The notes under the pieces were generated by a model. That model ran no database searches. It was not told the origin of the DNA and saw only the letters and a list, made by a program, of their open reading frames with translations. The position numbers and the translations under genes are program-made. A stretch of DNA of 64,000 nt from Heterostelium album PN500 (Eukaryota; Evosea; Eumycetozoa; Acytosteliales; Acytosteliaceae): NCBI RefSeq assembly GCF_000004825.1, contig NW_008805065.1, positions 434,001-498,000 of the forward strand, read 5' to 3'. Positions 41,417 to 51,257 of this stretch are shown piece after piece. Numbering within the stretch: the stretch's first letter is position 1; each line of letters starts with the position of its first letter.

Positions 41417-42931
41417 TTGTTTTCAAATAAAATGGATAAATCATTATTTTTATCATTATTCAATAATATTGTATTAAATAAATTAATATTTAGTTTATTA
41501 AGATGTCAGTGTAAATCATCTAGTTGTAAAGTTTATAGTTGGAGTGTTATGATTAAAAAACCACATGTTTTGGCAGGAAATGGTTATCTTGATCTGTTGA
41601 AACAGTGTAGACATAGATATCATAGTAGTATCAGAGGTTTAATTTTTAACTTTTTTAAAAAGGATCCAATGTATCGAACTCTAGTCAATACCACCAAATC
41701 ATCACATCCAAACTCCTTACCAATTCTAAAGTATCTAATCGAAGAAATCGGTATCGATTTGGAGATACTTTTGGGTGAAAACACCAGAGCAAAATATACA
41801 CCCAAAGATCTTTTATACTATGCATCGAGATATGATAGATTAGAGATTTTAAAATATTTCGACAGTGTACTCCAAAAAAATCGAATTGACCTCAATCGAA
41901 AGGGATATTTAGTTACTTACGAAGATGCATTCATAGTATCGCCATTCTCACATAATATCGATATAATGGCATTTCTGTTGGATAAAATCAGTAATCATCC
42001 TCTTGTGACAAAGGCATTCGACTCTGCTGCAAGAGTTGGGAGAATAGATATGATTGAATGGTTGGCTAAACATAGACCACAAGATAGAGTTGGCAATTTT
42101 ATGTTTGATCAAGCGGTTCGTGGAAATCACATCGATTTGGTAAAATACCTCAGAAAAGAGAATAAAGATAGAGATGAATATCCAGAAGACAACATTTTCT
42201 TAATAGACACAGCTGCTGAATGTGGTCATTTCGATCTTTTGAAACAATTACATCAAATGAATTATAATGGAACAACAAAGGCAATGGATTTAGCTGCATC
42301 AAACGGACACCTCGAAATTATTGAATGGCTTCACCACTTTCGAGATGAAGGAGCTACAGTATTAGCAATGAATGGTGCTGCTAAGAATGGACACAAGGAT
42401 CTGGTTGAATGGCTCCACTATAATAGAACAGAAGGCTGTTTGAGCTATGCAATGGATGATGCCGCAACTAATGGACACCTTGGTATAGTCCAGTTTCTTC
42501 ATATTAATCGTACAGAAGGTTGTTCACATGAAGCATTTGATGGTGCTGCCAAAGGACATCTTAATCTAGTCGAGTTTCATCATCACAACAGAACTGAAGG
42601 ATTTACAACGACAGCACTTGATCTATCTTCAAATAACGGACATTTGCACGTGGTGGAATGGATTCTTGAAAACCGAACCGAAGGCTGCACTATTAGAGCA
42701 TTGGTGTTTAGCAAAGATAAAAAGATTAAAGCATCATTGACCAAGAAAAAACCAATAATTATTATTATCGATTTTTTGTACATTTTTTTACTTCAAATGT
42801 TCGTTATTCTTTTAGCATGGACCATCTACCAATTTTATTCTAAAGGTAAAATCTTTAATTTTTTATTCATTCCAGTAGCTCTCTATATTTTATATAAATG
42901 TGAATGTTGGCTAATGCATTTGAAACTTTGA
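41417..42931 (+). CDS. Ankyrin-family protein with C-terminal membrane hairpin (copy 1)
   Basis: 504 codons. The likely start is ATG 41432 (MDKSLFLSLFNNIVLNKLIF), as in copy 2; ATG 41417 adds five residues. The NGHLEIIEWLHHFRDEGATV type units are the most regular ankyrin-like array in the window (about residues 195-420). After SLTKKKP come two hydrophobic stretches (IIIIIDFLYIFLLQMFVILL and FNFLFIPVALYILYKC), so the protein should be tail-anchored or hairpin-anchored with ankyrins in the cytosol. Relative to copy 2 it lacks one ~33-residue unit and one Ala codon in FDGAAKGHL. Confidence 0.85.
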   Translation: MFSNKMDKSLFLSLFNNIVLNKLIFSLLRCQCKSSSCKVYSWSVMIKKPHVLAGNGYLDLLKQCRHRYHSSIRGLIFNFFKKDPMYRTLVNTTKSSHPNSLPILKYLIEEIGIDLEILLGENTRAKYTPKDLLYYASRYDRLEILKYFDSVLQKNRIDLNRKGYLVTYEDAFIVSPFSHNIDIMAFLLDKISNHPLVTKAFDSAARVGRIDMIEWLAKHRPQDRVGNFMFDQAVRGNHIDLVKYLRKENKDRDEYPEDNIFLIDTAAECGHFDLLKQLHQMNYNGTTKAMDLAASNGHLEIIEWLHHFRDEGATVLAMNGAAKNGHKDLVEWLHYNRTEGCLSYAMDDAATNGHLGIVQFLHINRTEGCSHEAFDGAAKGHLNLVEFHHHNRTEGFTTTALDLSSNNGHLHVVEWILENRTEGCTIRALVFSKDKKIKASLTKKKPIIIIIDFLYIFLLQMFVILLAWTIYQFYSKGKIFNFLFIPVALYILYKCECWLMHLKL

Positions 42932-43079
42932 GTCTATTTCATTCATACAAAGAATATTATAAAATAAATTATTTAAATCACCAATAGCTATTAGTCTTTA
43001 AACTTTATAAATTTTATACTTTATTCCAAATGTTGCAACAAAGTTGCATTTTTTTTGTGTTGTTGTCTGTTAATTATTT
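42932..43079. other. 3' flank of the duplicated ankyrin/TM gene
   Basis: AT-rich and alignable with 46929-47090 of the other copy. No gene. Confidence 0.5.
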
Positions 43080-43272
43080 AGATTAATATATTGTTGGTAT
43101 TGATAACAATAGTAGTAGATTGAATAAAAGTAGTGTCGGTGGTGATAGAAGCTGATCGATAAGCGATGGCTATTTGTTGGCAGTTGGTGCACATTGGGTC
43201 GTTAAGGTATCGTTCACACCTGTACTCTGGTATCATGCATTTACTCTGGTTGTCACGAGTTCATAATTGTTA
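43080..43272 (-). pseudogene. Relic: 3' end of the Cys-rich surface-protein gene
   Basis: The stretch matches 47090-47285, the C-terminal region of the intact gene at 47101-48338, including GATAACAATAGTAGTAGATT and GGTATCATGCATTTACTCTG. Small insertions and deletions destroy the frame. Everything upstream of the last ~60 codons is missing: the copy ends where mobile-element debris begins. Confidence 0.8.
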
Positions 43273-43494
43273 TAAATGGTCTGTTAATTTAATAATAGAT
43301 AAGATGTATCATCTGATGATAACTCTTGCTTTGAAAAGAGTAATATGAAGAATTTTCATACTCTGTGAACTATCGCTTGAACTCAAGGGTGTAATTTCAT
43401 ATTATCAAAACAAAAACCAAACCTATAAAATGAAATAACATGAGTGAACAGCCTAACAAAAGTTATTTATAACATATAAAGATAAAATTGTTAA

Positions 43495-43860
43495 ATATAT
43501 ATATATATGTAACGTTTGATTTTTTGATATAGTTTTATAACAAAACCTAACTCAGTTAATAATTGTTGGAGTTGATGTGCAGCTTCCATACACTGAATAG
43601 GCGAGTTTCCAATTATTAACATGTCGTCGAGATAAATAATTATTTTTATACCTTTTCTTCTTAGTGACGCGATTACCGGTTTCAATAACTCTGTAAATAC
43701 TCTGGGGGCTGAAGACAGACCTAACGGCATTGCTCGGAATCGATAATGCTCTTTCCCATTCGAATCGAAGGTAATCTCTGAACTTCTTGTCTACTAATAT
43801 GTGATGATAAGCTTTTCAGGATTGACTAGAAATCCTTCTTTCTCTTTTAATTCTATTGCA
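43495..43860 (-). mobile_element. DIRS-like retroelement fossil (reverse transcriptase fragment)
   Basis: A reverse-transcriptase core piece is recognisable by MPLGLSSAPRVFTELLKPV and the YLDD box (IIYLDDMLIIGNS). The LSSAPRVFTxLLKPV wording is typical of DIRS-type tyrosine-recombinase elements, known in dictyostelids. Only a small internal part is left, broken in several places, and no terminal repeats are seen, so it is old. The piece ends in an AT repeat on one side. Confidence 0.72.
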
Positions 43861-43979
43861 AAATATGTGGAATCCAATAAATCAAATAAATAAATACCAA
43901 AAAGTGATAGATTGTATTAAAAGTCAATTATCGTTTACGTTTATTGGTAGAATTTTTTGAAAATGAACTTGTTGAATTA

Positions 43980-45060
43980 TTACCATAAGATGTATAATTT
44001 TCTAACTTGGTTAGATGAGCATTGATTTTCATGTGGTATAGTATCAGTACAATCATCATTGTAAGTAACATTTGGCAATTTTGTTTGTAAATTGGCAGGT
44101 AATGCATGTGTAGATGTTCTAACTCTTTTTTGTTTAGCTACCATAGGTTGAGTAGTGTTGGAACTTAAGCAGGTCTGAAACATTTGAAGAAGAGTTTGGT
44201 ACAGGTGTAGCATTTAGAGCAAGAGTAACTGATAGAGAAGGTGGTGTAGATGTAGTAATTTTCTTGGTCTTCCATGCTTTGCAGGTGCAGGTTCAAGTGT
44301 TGAAGTTTGTACATTTCCAAACATAGTTTGGGATTTGGCAATGAACTTTTCGTGGAGAGTGGCCTTATCCTGATTTGATAAACTAAGACGCCGAAGTTTA
44401 CTGTCTGTGGTTGAACACAACACCGTATTCTTAAACATCTGTTTGACAGGGCAATGAACACATGCAGAAAGCAAGGATACTGTATCTTTGAATCACATTC
44501 GAAAACAGGAGGTTGCACTTGGCCATATAGCTTACCATTGACTTCTCCACCAATATCCTTCAATGCTTTCGGTGAAAAGACTGGCATCATATGTTCGTGA
44601 CCAACTATCTTACTACCTTGAGGTTCAAGTTTGAACTTGACATCGCCAACCTCTACATTTGAACTGTAGTCTCTTAAGAGACTCCAAATGTCGATTGCCC
44701 CTTGTTAATTTGTCACAAACAATTCGATGTCATCCATATTACAGAAACACCACATGCATTTAAAAAAACACCTTTGGATTGAACACTTCCTCTAGACCTT
44801 GCAACTCAGTGAAACACTTGTAATCATTGACAAAGACTATGTCAACTTTGTACGTATGTCCACCCACAACAATCTTCTTTTCTTTTACCCATTTATTTAT
44901 TACATCTACTAATGGTTTTAATTGTTTCATAAACAAATCATAGCTTTCCTTGCCATGGTATAGAAGAAAAGGTTGTTGGCTTGCTCATATTAGATTTGGC
45001 CTCGATTGCCTCTCGAAGTTTCTCAAACATAGTTTCCTGCTTTTAATGTTGGAGTTGCAA
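43980..45060 (-). mobile_element. Broken, unidentified coding debris (probable mobile-element fossil)
   Basis: The minus strand has protein-like stretches in several frames, such as KIVVGGHTYKVDIVFVNDYK, KATLHEKFIAKSQTMFGNVQ and ECDSKIQYPCF. Codon-like composition is clear, but the piece is broken in several places and no family could be named with confidence. The neighbouring DIRS-like fossil and missing host context suggest a mobile element. Confidence 0.45.
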
Positions 45061-45097
45061 AGCGCGTCATTTTAAAGAATAGTTATTGTGGAGGAAG

Positions 45098-45209
45098 AAA
45101 AAGGGGGTTTCTGCGATTTTATTATTTTTTTCAATTTTTGATTTATTTTTAATACCAAACCCATATTAAAAATAAATCAAAAATTGCAGGAAAAAGGGGT
45201 TTCTGCAAT
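45098..45209. repeat. 23-bp perfect hairpin flanked by near-identical direct repeats
   Basis: Arms 45132-45154 and 45164-45186 are exact reverse complements with a 9-base loop. On both sides lies a copy of AAAAAGGGG(G)TTTCTGC(A/G)AT (45098-45117 and 45191-45209). The arrangement looks like a small foldback insertion or the end of the neighbouring element. It lies just before the start of duplication copy 2. Confidence 0.6.
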
Positions 45210-45265
45210 CAGACCAAAATGCTGTGCACAATAAAGAGCCTTTTTTTTTGTTTGGTTAATTTCAA

Positions 45266-47285
45266 AATGATAAATAAAAAATAAATTTAATTTAACAAAT
45301 CCATTACTTTTTTTTTTTGCAAATCAAACAAAAGAAAGTCAAATAAAAAGTGATCTTGCAATTTTTTTTCAAATAAAATGGATAAATCATTATTTTTATC
45401 ATTATTCAATAATATTGTATTAAATAAATTAATATTTAGTTTATTAAGATGTCAGTGTAAATCATATAGTTGCAGAGTATATAGATGGTGTGAAATGGTT
45501 AAAAAACCACAGGTAATGGCAGGCAATGGTTATCTTGATCTGATGAAACAGTATCGATATTTCATTTTTCAAAAAGATAAAATGTATCGAACCCTGGTTA
45601 ATACAATCAAATCATCACATCCAAACTCCTTCGTGATTCTAAGGTATCTAATCGAAGAAATCGGTATCAATCCAGAGATAATTTTGGGTGCAAAAACAAA
45701 ACAAAAGATTAAACCCAAAGATCTTTTATACTATGCATCCAAATATAATAGATTAGACATTCTAAGATACTTTGACATTATACTCGTAGCAAAATCAAGA
45801 GAACTCGATAAACAAGGATTTCATGTTGATTACCGACCTGCATTCATAGTATCGCCATTCTCACATAATATCGGTGTAATGGCCTTTCTTTTGAATAAAA
45901 TCAGTAGTCAACAGGTTGTAACAAAGGCATTCGACTCTGCTGCAAGAGTTGGGAGAATAGATTTGATAGAATGGTTGGCTGAACATAGACCACAAGATAG
46001 AGCTGGTAATTTTATGTTTGATCAAGCTGTTCGTGGAAATCACATCGATTTGGTAAAATACCTCAGAAAAGAGAATAAAGATAGAGATGAATATCCAGAA
46101 GACAATATTTTCTTAATAGACACAGCTGCTGAATGTGGTCATTTAGATCTTTTGAAACAATTACATCAAATGAATTATAATGGAACAACCAAGGCAATGG
46201 ATTTAGCTGCATCAAACGGACACCTCGAAATTATTGAATGGCTCAATCACTTTCGAGATGAAGGAGCTACAGTATTAGCAATGAATGGTGCTGCTAAAAA
46301 TGGACACCTTAGAATTGTTGAATGGCTCCACTATAATAGAACAGAAGGTTGCTCGAGCGTTGCAATGGATGATGCCTCTACCAATGGACACCTTAAAATT
46401 GTTGAATTTTTACATAATCATAGATTTGAAGGATGTTCAATAATTGCGATGAATGGAGCTGCATCTAATGGACACCTTGATCTTGTCGAGTTTCTTCATA
46501 TTAATCGTATAGAAGGTTGTTCACATGAAGCATTTGATGGTGCTGCTGCCAAAGGACATCTTAATCTGGTCGAGTTTCTTCATCATAACAGAACTGAAGG
46601 ATTTACAACGAACGCACTTGATCTATCTTCAAAAAACGGACATTTGCATATCGTAGAATGGCTTCTTGAAAACCGAACCGAAGGCTGCACTCTTGAAGCA
46701 ATGGTGTTTAGCAAAGATAAAAAGATTAAAGCATCATTGACCAAGAAGAAACCAAAACTCTATTATTACGAAATTTTGTACGATCTTGTAATTTTATTCT
46801 TCTTTATTTTTATTGGATGGACCTTCTACCAATTTCAATATAAAGAAGGTATCAATAAGATTATATTCATTATTATCATATTTATTTTCTTTAAGTGTGG
46901 TAGTTGGTTATTGAATAAGAAATTTTGAGTCTATCTCAAACACACAAAAAGAATAAAAAATTAAAATTACATAGCTATATTTAAAAGTATACATACTATT
47001 AGTCTTTAAACTTGTTCAAGATTTATTTTTACTTTTAATTAATCCAAATGATGCATCAAAGATAAAAATGTAATAAATTTTGAGTTGTTTATTGTTTAGA
47101 TTAATATATTGATGGTAATGATAACAATAGTAGTAGATTCAATAAAAGTAGTGTCGGTGATGATAGCTGATCGATGAGCGATGGCGAGCTGTTGGCTGTT
47201 GGTGCACATTGTGGATCTTTAAGGTATCGTTCACAACTGTACTCTGGTATCATGCATTTACTCTGGTAGTCACACAGTTCTTGAG
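45266..47285 (+). repeat. Segmental duplication, copy 2
   Basis: Counterpart of about 41318-43272. In this copy the Cys-rich gene is whole, so copy 2 is probably the original arrangement and copy 1 the truncated one. Confidence 0.8.
45378..46928 (+). CDS. Ankyrin-family protein with C-terminal membrane hairpin (copy 2)
   Basis: Single exon, 516 codons. It is nearly identical to copy 1 in the array (e.g. both read NMFDQAVRGNHIDLVKYLRK-type units). It has one more unit (HNHRFEGCSIIAMNGAASNG) and differs most in the N-terminal 60-170 residues and in the membrane tail (YYYEILYDLVILFFFIFIGW, IIFIIIIFIFFKCGSWLL). The tail has changed in sequence but stayed hydrophobic in both copies, which argues that membrane anchoring is kept by selection. 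3' end faces the Cys-rich gene. Confidence 0.87.
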   Translation: MDKSLFLSLFNNIVLNKLIFSLLRCQCKSYSCRVYRWCEMVKKPQVMAGNGYLDLMKQYRYFIFQKDKMYRTLVNTIKSSHPNSFVILRYLIEEIGINPEIILGAKTKQKIKPKDLLYYASKYNRLDILRYFDIILVAKSRELDKQGFHVDYRPAFIVSPFSHNIGVMAFLLNKISSQQVVTKAFDSAARVGRIDLIEWLAEHRPQDRAGNFMFDQAVRGNHIDLVKYLRKENKDRDEYPEDNIFLIDTAAECGHLDLLKQLHQMNYNGTTKAMDLAASNGHLEIIEWLNHFRDEGATVLAMNGAAKNGHLRIVEWLHYNRTEGCSSVAMDDASTNGHLKIVEFLHNHRFEGCSIIAMNGAASNGHLDLVEFLHINRIEGCSHEAFDGAAAKGHLNLVEFLHHNRTEGFTTNALDLSSKNGHLHIVEWLLENRTEGCTLEAMVFSKDKKIKASLTKKKPKLYYYEILYDLVILFFFIFIGWTFYQFQYKEGINKIIFIIIIFIFFKCGSWLLNKKF

Positions 47286-48338
47286 TACAGTGCTGGGTCT
47301 GACATGATCTCGGACTATAAGGATTTTGAATATCCATAATACACTGGTTGGTCATCAAACATGCATAGTAAGCATGATAGGCCTGTGAACAATTCAATCC
47401 AATCTTGGTGACCTGTTGACATTTTCCTTCAAACTGTGTTACATTATTACAAATACATTTCTCAATGCCAATAAAGCAGACCGTATCATCCAGACAATAC
47501 ACCTTATTACTATCGACATGTGGTTTATACTTTGTACATATTCCATTCTTACACTATATTATAATTAAATAAAGAATGGTTAATCAACTTTATATTGTAT
47601 TTTTTGTTTTGTTTTCTTTTTTGTTTTATGTTTATATAACTTACACCCAAACCTTTACCGATATCACAAGATATATCATTATTACATGGATCACCTTCTG
47701 ATCTTGAGTAGGCAGGTCTACAAATGGTGTCGTTGAAACCACCGCTGCAGATCGATCCTGGATAGCAGTGAGGTTCTAGTGGATCGCATTCATCACCATC
47801 GGTAATCAAAGGGGTACAAACTTTCTTTTGACTACAGAACTTGCCGTATGGACATGAATAAGTTGTACACATCTGCGGTGTATGATCACATGTATTATTC
47901 ATACAATCTAAACCAGTCGAACATTCTTCAGGTAAATAACATTCTTCACCATATCTAAAAAAATAATCATCGATTATAATAGTATTAATATAAATGATGA
48001 TTGTTTGAACGACAATGTTTATTATTATTATAAATTAACTATAGTTACCCTTTAAAACCTATTTCTTTACAATATCTATCGTAGTGTTTTGTTACACAAA
48101 CGGTTCCCTTCTTGCATTGTATGTTGCTAGTGCAACCATTGAACTCCTCGACCCTGGAATAACAGACGGGTGTGCTATCACCAGTGTTACAATATAATCC
48201 TTCGGAACAAATCTGTCCTGGCTTGCCACAGTCTCTATATAATCCTTGACATTTATAAGGTGTACATTTATCGGCTCCACAATTCACCAATCCAACGAAA
48301 TTTACTATTACAACAATATATACAATTAATTTTATCAT
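47101..48338 (-). CDS. Secreted Cys-rich protein, probably GPI-anchored
   Basis: Exons 48338-48049, 47954-47645 and 47553-47101 join in frame (GFKG|YGEECYLPEEC and DIGKGLG|CKNGICTKY). A signal peptide (MIKLIVYIVVIVNFVGLVNC) precedes four or more Cys-rich modules of the type C-x-PYKCQG...C...GQICSEGLYC and HCYPGSICSGG. The C-terminus is NSSPSLIDQL then a hydrophobic Leu-rich end, fitting a GPI-attachment signal. Likely a cell-surface protein; ligand unknown. Its 3' part was duplicated near 43.1-43.3 kb. Family name not recognised. Confidence 0.82.
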
Positions 48339-49211
48339 TACTTGATATATTACTTATTAATAGATATATAAATAACGAAATGATATGATTTTATAGAAAT
48401 AATAATAACAAAAGTAGTAGTAAAAGAAAAAAGTAATTAAGTAAATCTATAGTTAATAAATAAAATAGGATATGATTGATTTATGTTGTTTGTTGTTGAT
48501 TCAACATCAATATATTTGAAAGTATGAAACTGAATTAGAAGTACAAGTAGAACTAGGTTGAAGGTAGAAAAGAAATAACAACTACATGAACAAAGAATAG
48601 ATAGAATACAATTTTATAACAGTATGTTGATCATTATTTGTTTATTTGTTTGAATCCAACTTGTTTATATCAGTATACAAACTTTAAGTGACCCAAAAAC
48701 ACATTAAACAACACATCAACAACAACAACAACATCATCATATATCTATCTATCTATCTAACTATATATCCATCCATCTTATAATATTATTAAGATAAAAC
48801 AGACAGCTTTAACCATTTAAAGTTATCCTGACTATTGGATATGTGGTGTTAATATTATCCTATATTGTTAGTTATATATAATAGTGTAGACATGTTAACA
48901 AATAAAATCATATGACTAACTTCAAACACACAAAATTAAAAAAAAAAAATTTGTAGTTTTGATTTTATGATCAAAACACATTAAAAAATAAATCATTTAA
49001 AAATAAATAAATAATAACTGTTTATATTTAAAAAGTCAACAATCATTAAATTTAAATTAAATGAAACAGATATTTTAATATGAACAATTTGTATTATTTT
49101 ATTTGGTCGGGGGTTAATATATATATAGTGTTCATGTTATTAATGTTACAAGTTAATAATATTAATAACATTTATATAATAAATATAAATTTATATTATT
49201 GGTGTTTGTTA
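48339..49211. other. Spacer with simple repeats
   Basis: AT-rich upstream region of the Cys-rich gene, with an (ATCT)n tract near 48741-48775. No gene seen. Confidence 0.6.
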
Positions 49212-49847
49212 TTATTGTTGTTTAATGTTGGTTAAAGTTGCAATGTTATCTAGAGATGTGCCAAGTCTTCTACCAGAATTTGGTGACTGAACCAATCAAT
49301 CAATCAATCAATAAGGTTAGTATATCTAATTTAATAAATCTTGTGGAATGTAAATGGAACTTACAAATGTAACAATATGAGGGGTTGAACGTCTTAAATT
49401 CTTTGGTGAATGCATAATGTGGTATGGTGGTGTAGTTGGTTGTTCTTCATTAATTATCTTTTGTGTTGGTGGAATTTGTTGTTGTTGTGATTGTTGTTGT
49501 TGACTCTGTTGAATGTCATTAGCTAAAGATTCGATATTGCTATTATTACTATTATTTTCATTATTTTCATTTTGATTCTCTAAATGACTACTAAATATGG
49601 TACCGAGATATACTATCAGCAATAAACTTAGTAGTCCTATTGAACCAAAGAGAATCATTGAAGACAAAGAAACAGCCAATAAATATTTCAATTTAAGACT
49701 CATTCCATAGACCTTTGCTTCCAACTCTAATGTTTTTACTATTCTTTCATTGAGAGATTTGGATTCGATGGGTTTTACATTTTTTTGAGAAAACGATTCC
49801 ATCCAACTTTGAGAATCGACAATTGATCCATTTACAATTTTAACCAT
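49212..49847 (-). CDS. Small membrane protein with Gln/Asn-rich tail
   Basis: Exons 49847-49365 and 49286-49212, joint HIVTF|SPNSGRRLGTSLDN in phase, with a GTAAGT donor and a TTCAG acceptor. I prefer ATG 49847 (MVKIVNGS) over 49856. The ~185-residue protein has one long or two tight membrane spans (YLLAVSLSSMILFGSIGLLS then LLLIVYLGTIF). Before them is a cytosol-like ~60-residue stretch; after them comes a disordered Asn/Gln/Pro-rich region. Family not recognised. Confidence 0.68.
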
Positions 49848-51257
49848 TCTTTGCAAATAAATAAAATATTTTTTGAATAAGAATAAAATTTAATTTACAA
49901 TAAGCTATAGATAAATAGTCGTAATGATATATTGTAATATTACAAAAAAAAGAATAATATGAAAAGTTTGGTTTGTTACAAAAAAAAAATAAAAAAAGAA
50001 ATTATTTTTTGATGGAAAGTAATTTATAGAAGACTAGTGGTCCAATGTTGATTAGATTAGATTTTTGTAATTCTATATGATGTAGTGGAACAAAAATAAA
50101 AAAAAATAAAAAAAAAGTAACAAAACAAACAGATTTGAAAATAAAAATATATAGATTTATTATGTAAATAAAAGATTGATTGGTAGATATAAAAAATGAA
50201 AAGGGAAATCAATTGATTCTTTTTCAATAACCAATCAAAAAAAATAAAATTTAATTAAATAAATAAATAAAAAAATATGTTGCAAAATGAGGACATTCCA
50301 CACAAACTTTTCAGTTTTTTTCGTCAAAAACACCAAAAATGATTTTTGCGACCAACCGAAATTGATTGTCACTTCCTAAAATTTTTGAAAACTTATTTTT
50401 TGTGATTCGTTTTATGTGTTGTTTTGTCAGTTATAAAATCAAAGTAATTTTTTAGTAAATAAAAAAGTTTTTGATCAGTCACCAGAGCACTACTTTTCAG
50501 ATAAATATTATAATAAATTACTAACTGATAAAAAAATTACTAAATAGTATTATTGGTAAAAAGTGTAAAATGTTATAAAAAATCATCATCTTTGGTGTTT
50601 CAAGATATTTCTAAAAGTAATGATAGAACAGCAAATATAAATATAAAAAGAATGAATTTTTTATTTATTTATTTTTTTATAAAAGGTTTTTCTTAATTTC
50701 TTAAAATTTTTATTGAATTTAAATACTAAATATAGTTTTAAACACAAATTCTTTTATAATCTTAATAGAATAAGAACTCAAACAATATTCAAATTTTGAA
50801 GTGATTTGAATATTATTTTGAAAAAAATTATTGACAGACACTTTAATAGAGAACTTATTTGCAAAAAACCATTTAATTCTAAATCAAATTTTTAAATAGA
50901 ACTTATTCTATTTAACTATATGATATTAAAATGATATCTTATCTTGGGAAATAAAAAATAAAGATCTTGGGAAATAAAAAATAAAGATCTTTATTTTTTC
51001 CTGGTTCACTCCTATTTCATACATGAAATTATAAAAAATCAGATTCCATGGAGTGCGGTGTTTAAGATCTTTTTTGCAACTTTTATTTTTTTATCTTCCT
51101 ATCATGATCTTTTTAGTGATATTTATCAAGATAAATAAATCAATATGATATTTTAATTGAATCTTAATTATGAATCCGAATAAATATAAATAGAATCATT
51201 TCGGTTTATTATTAAAAAATTACAATGAATGAATAATAATAAAACTTAATAATAATA
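49848..51257. other. 1.4-kb spacer between divergent genes
   Basis: Very AT-rich. It holds an exact 23-base tandem duplication at 50941-50963/50964-50986 leading into a 24-base palindrome (50976-50999). No frame, relic or RNA recognised. Confidence 0.55.
50941..51001. repeat. 23-bp tandem repeat fused to a 24-bp palindrome
   Basis: ATCTTGGGAAATAAAAAATA plus AAG occurs twice in a row. The second copy's end and the next bases form a perfect palindrome centred on GATC (50986-50989). Such fold-back tails often mark past replication slippage or double-strand repair. Confidence 0.6.

Larger units (their letters stand above)
41318..43272 (+). repeat. Segmental duplication, copy 1
   Basis: This matches about 45266-47285. 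It covers 5' flank, an ankyrin/TM gene, its 3' flank, and the 3' end of a Cys-rich surface gene lying on the other strand. Limits are approximate. Confidence 0.8.
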
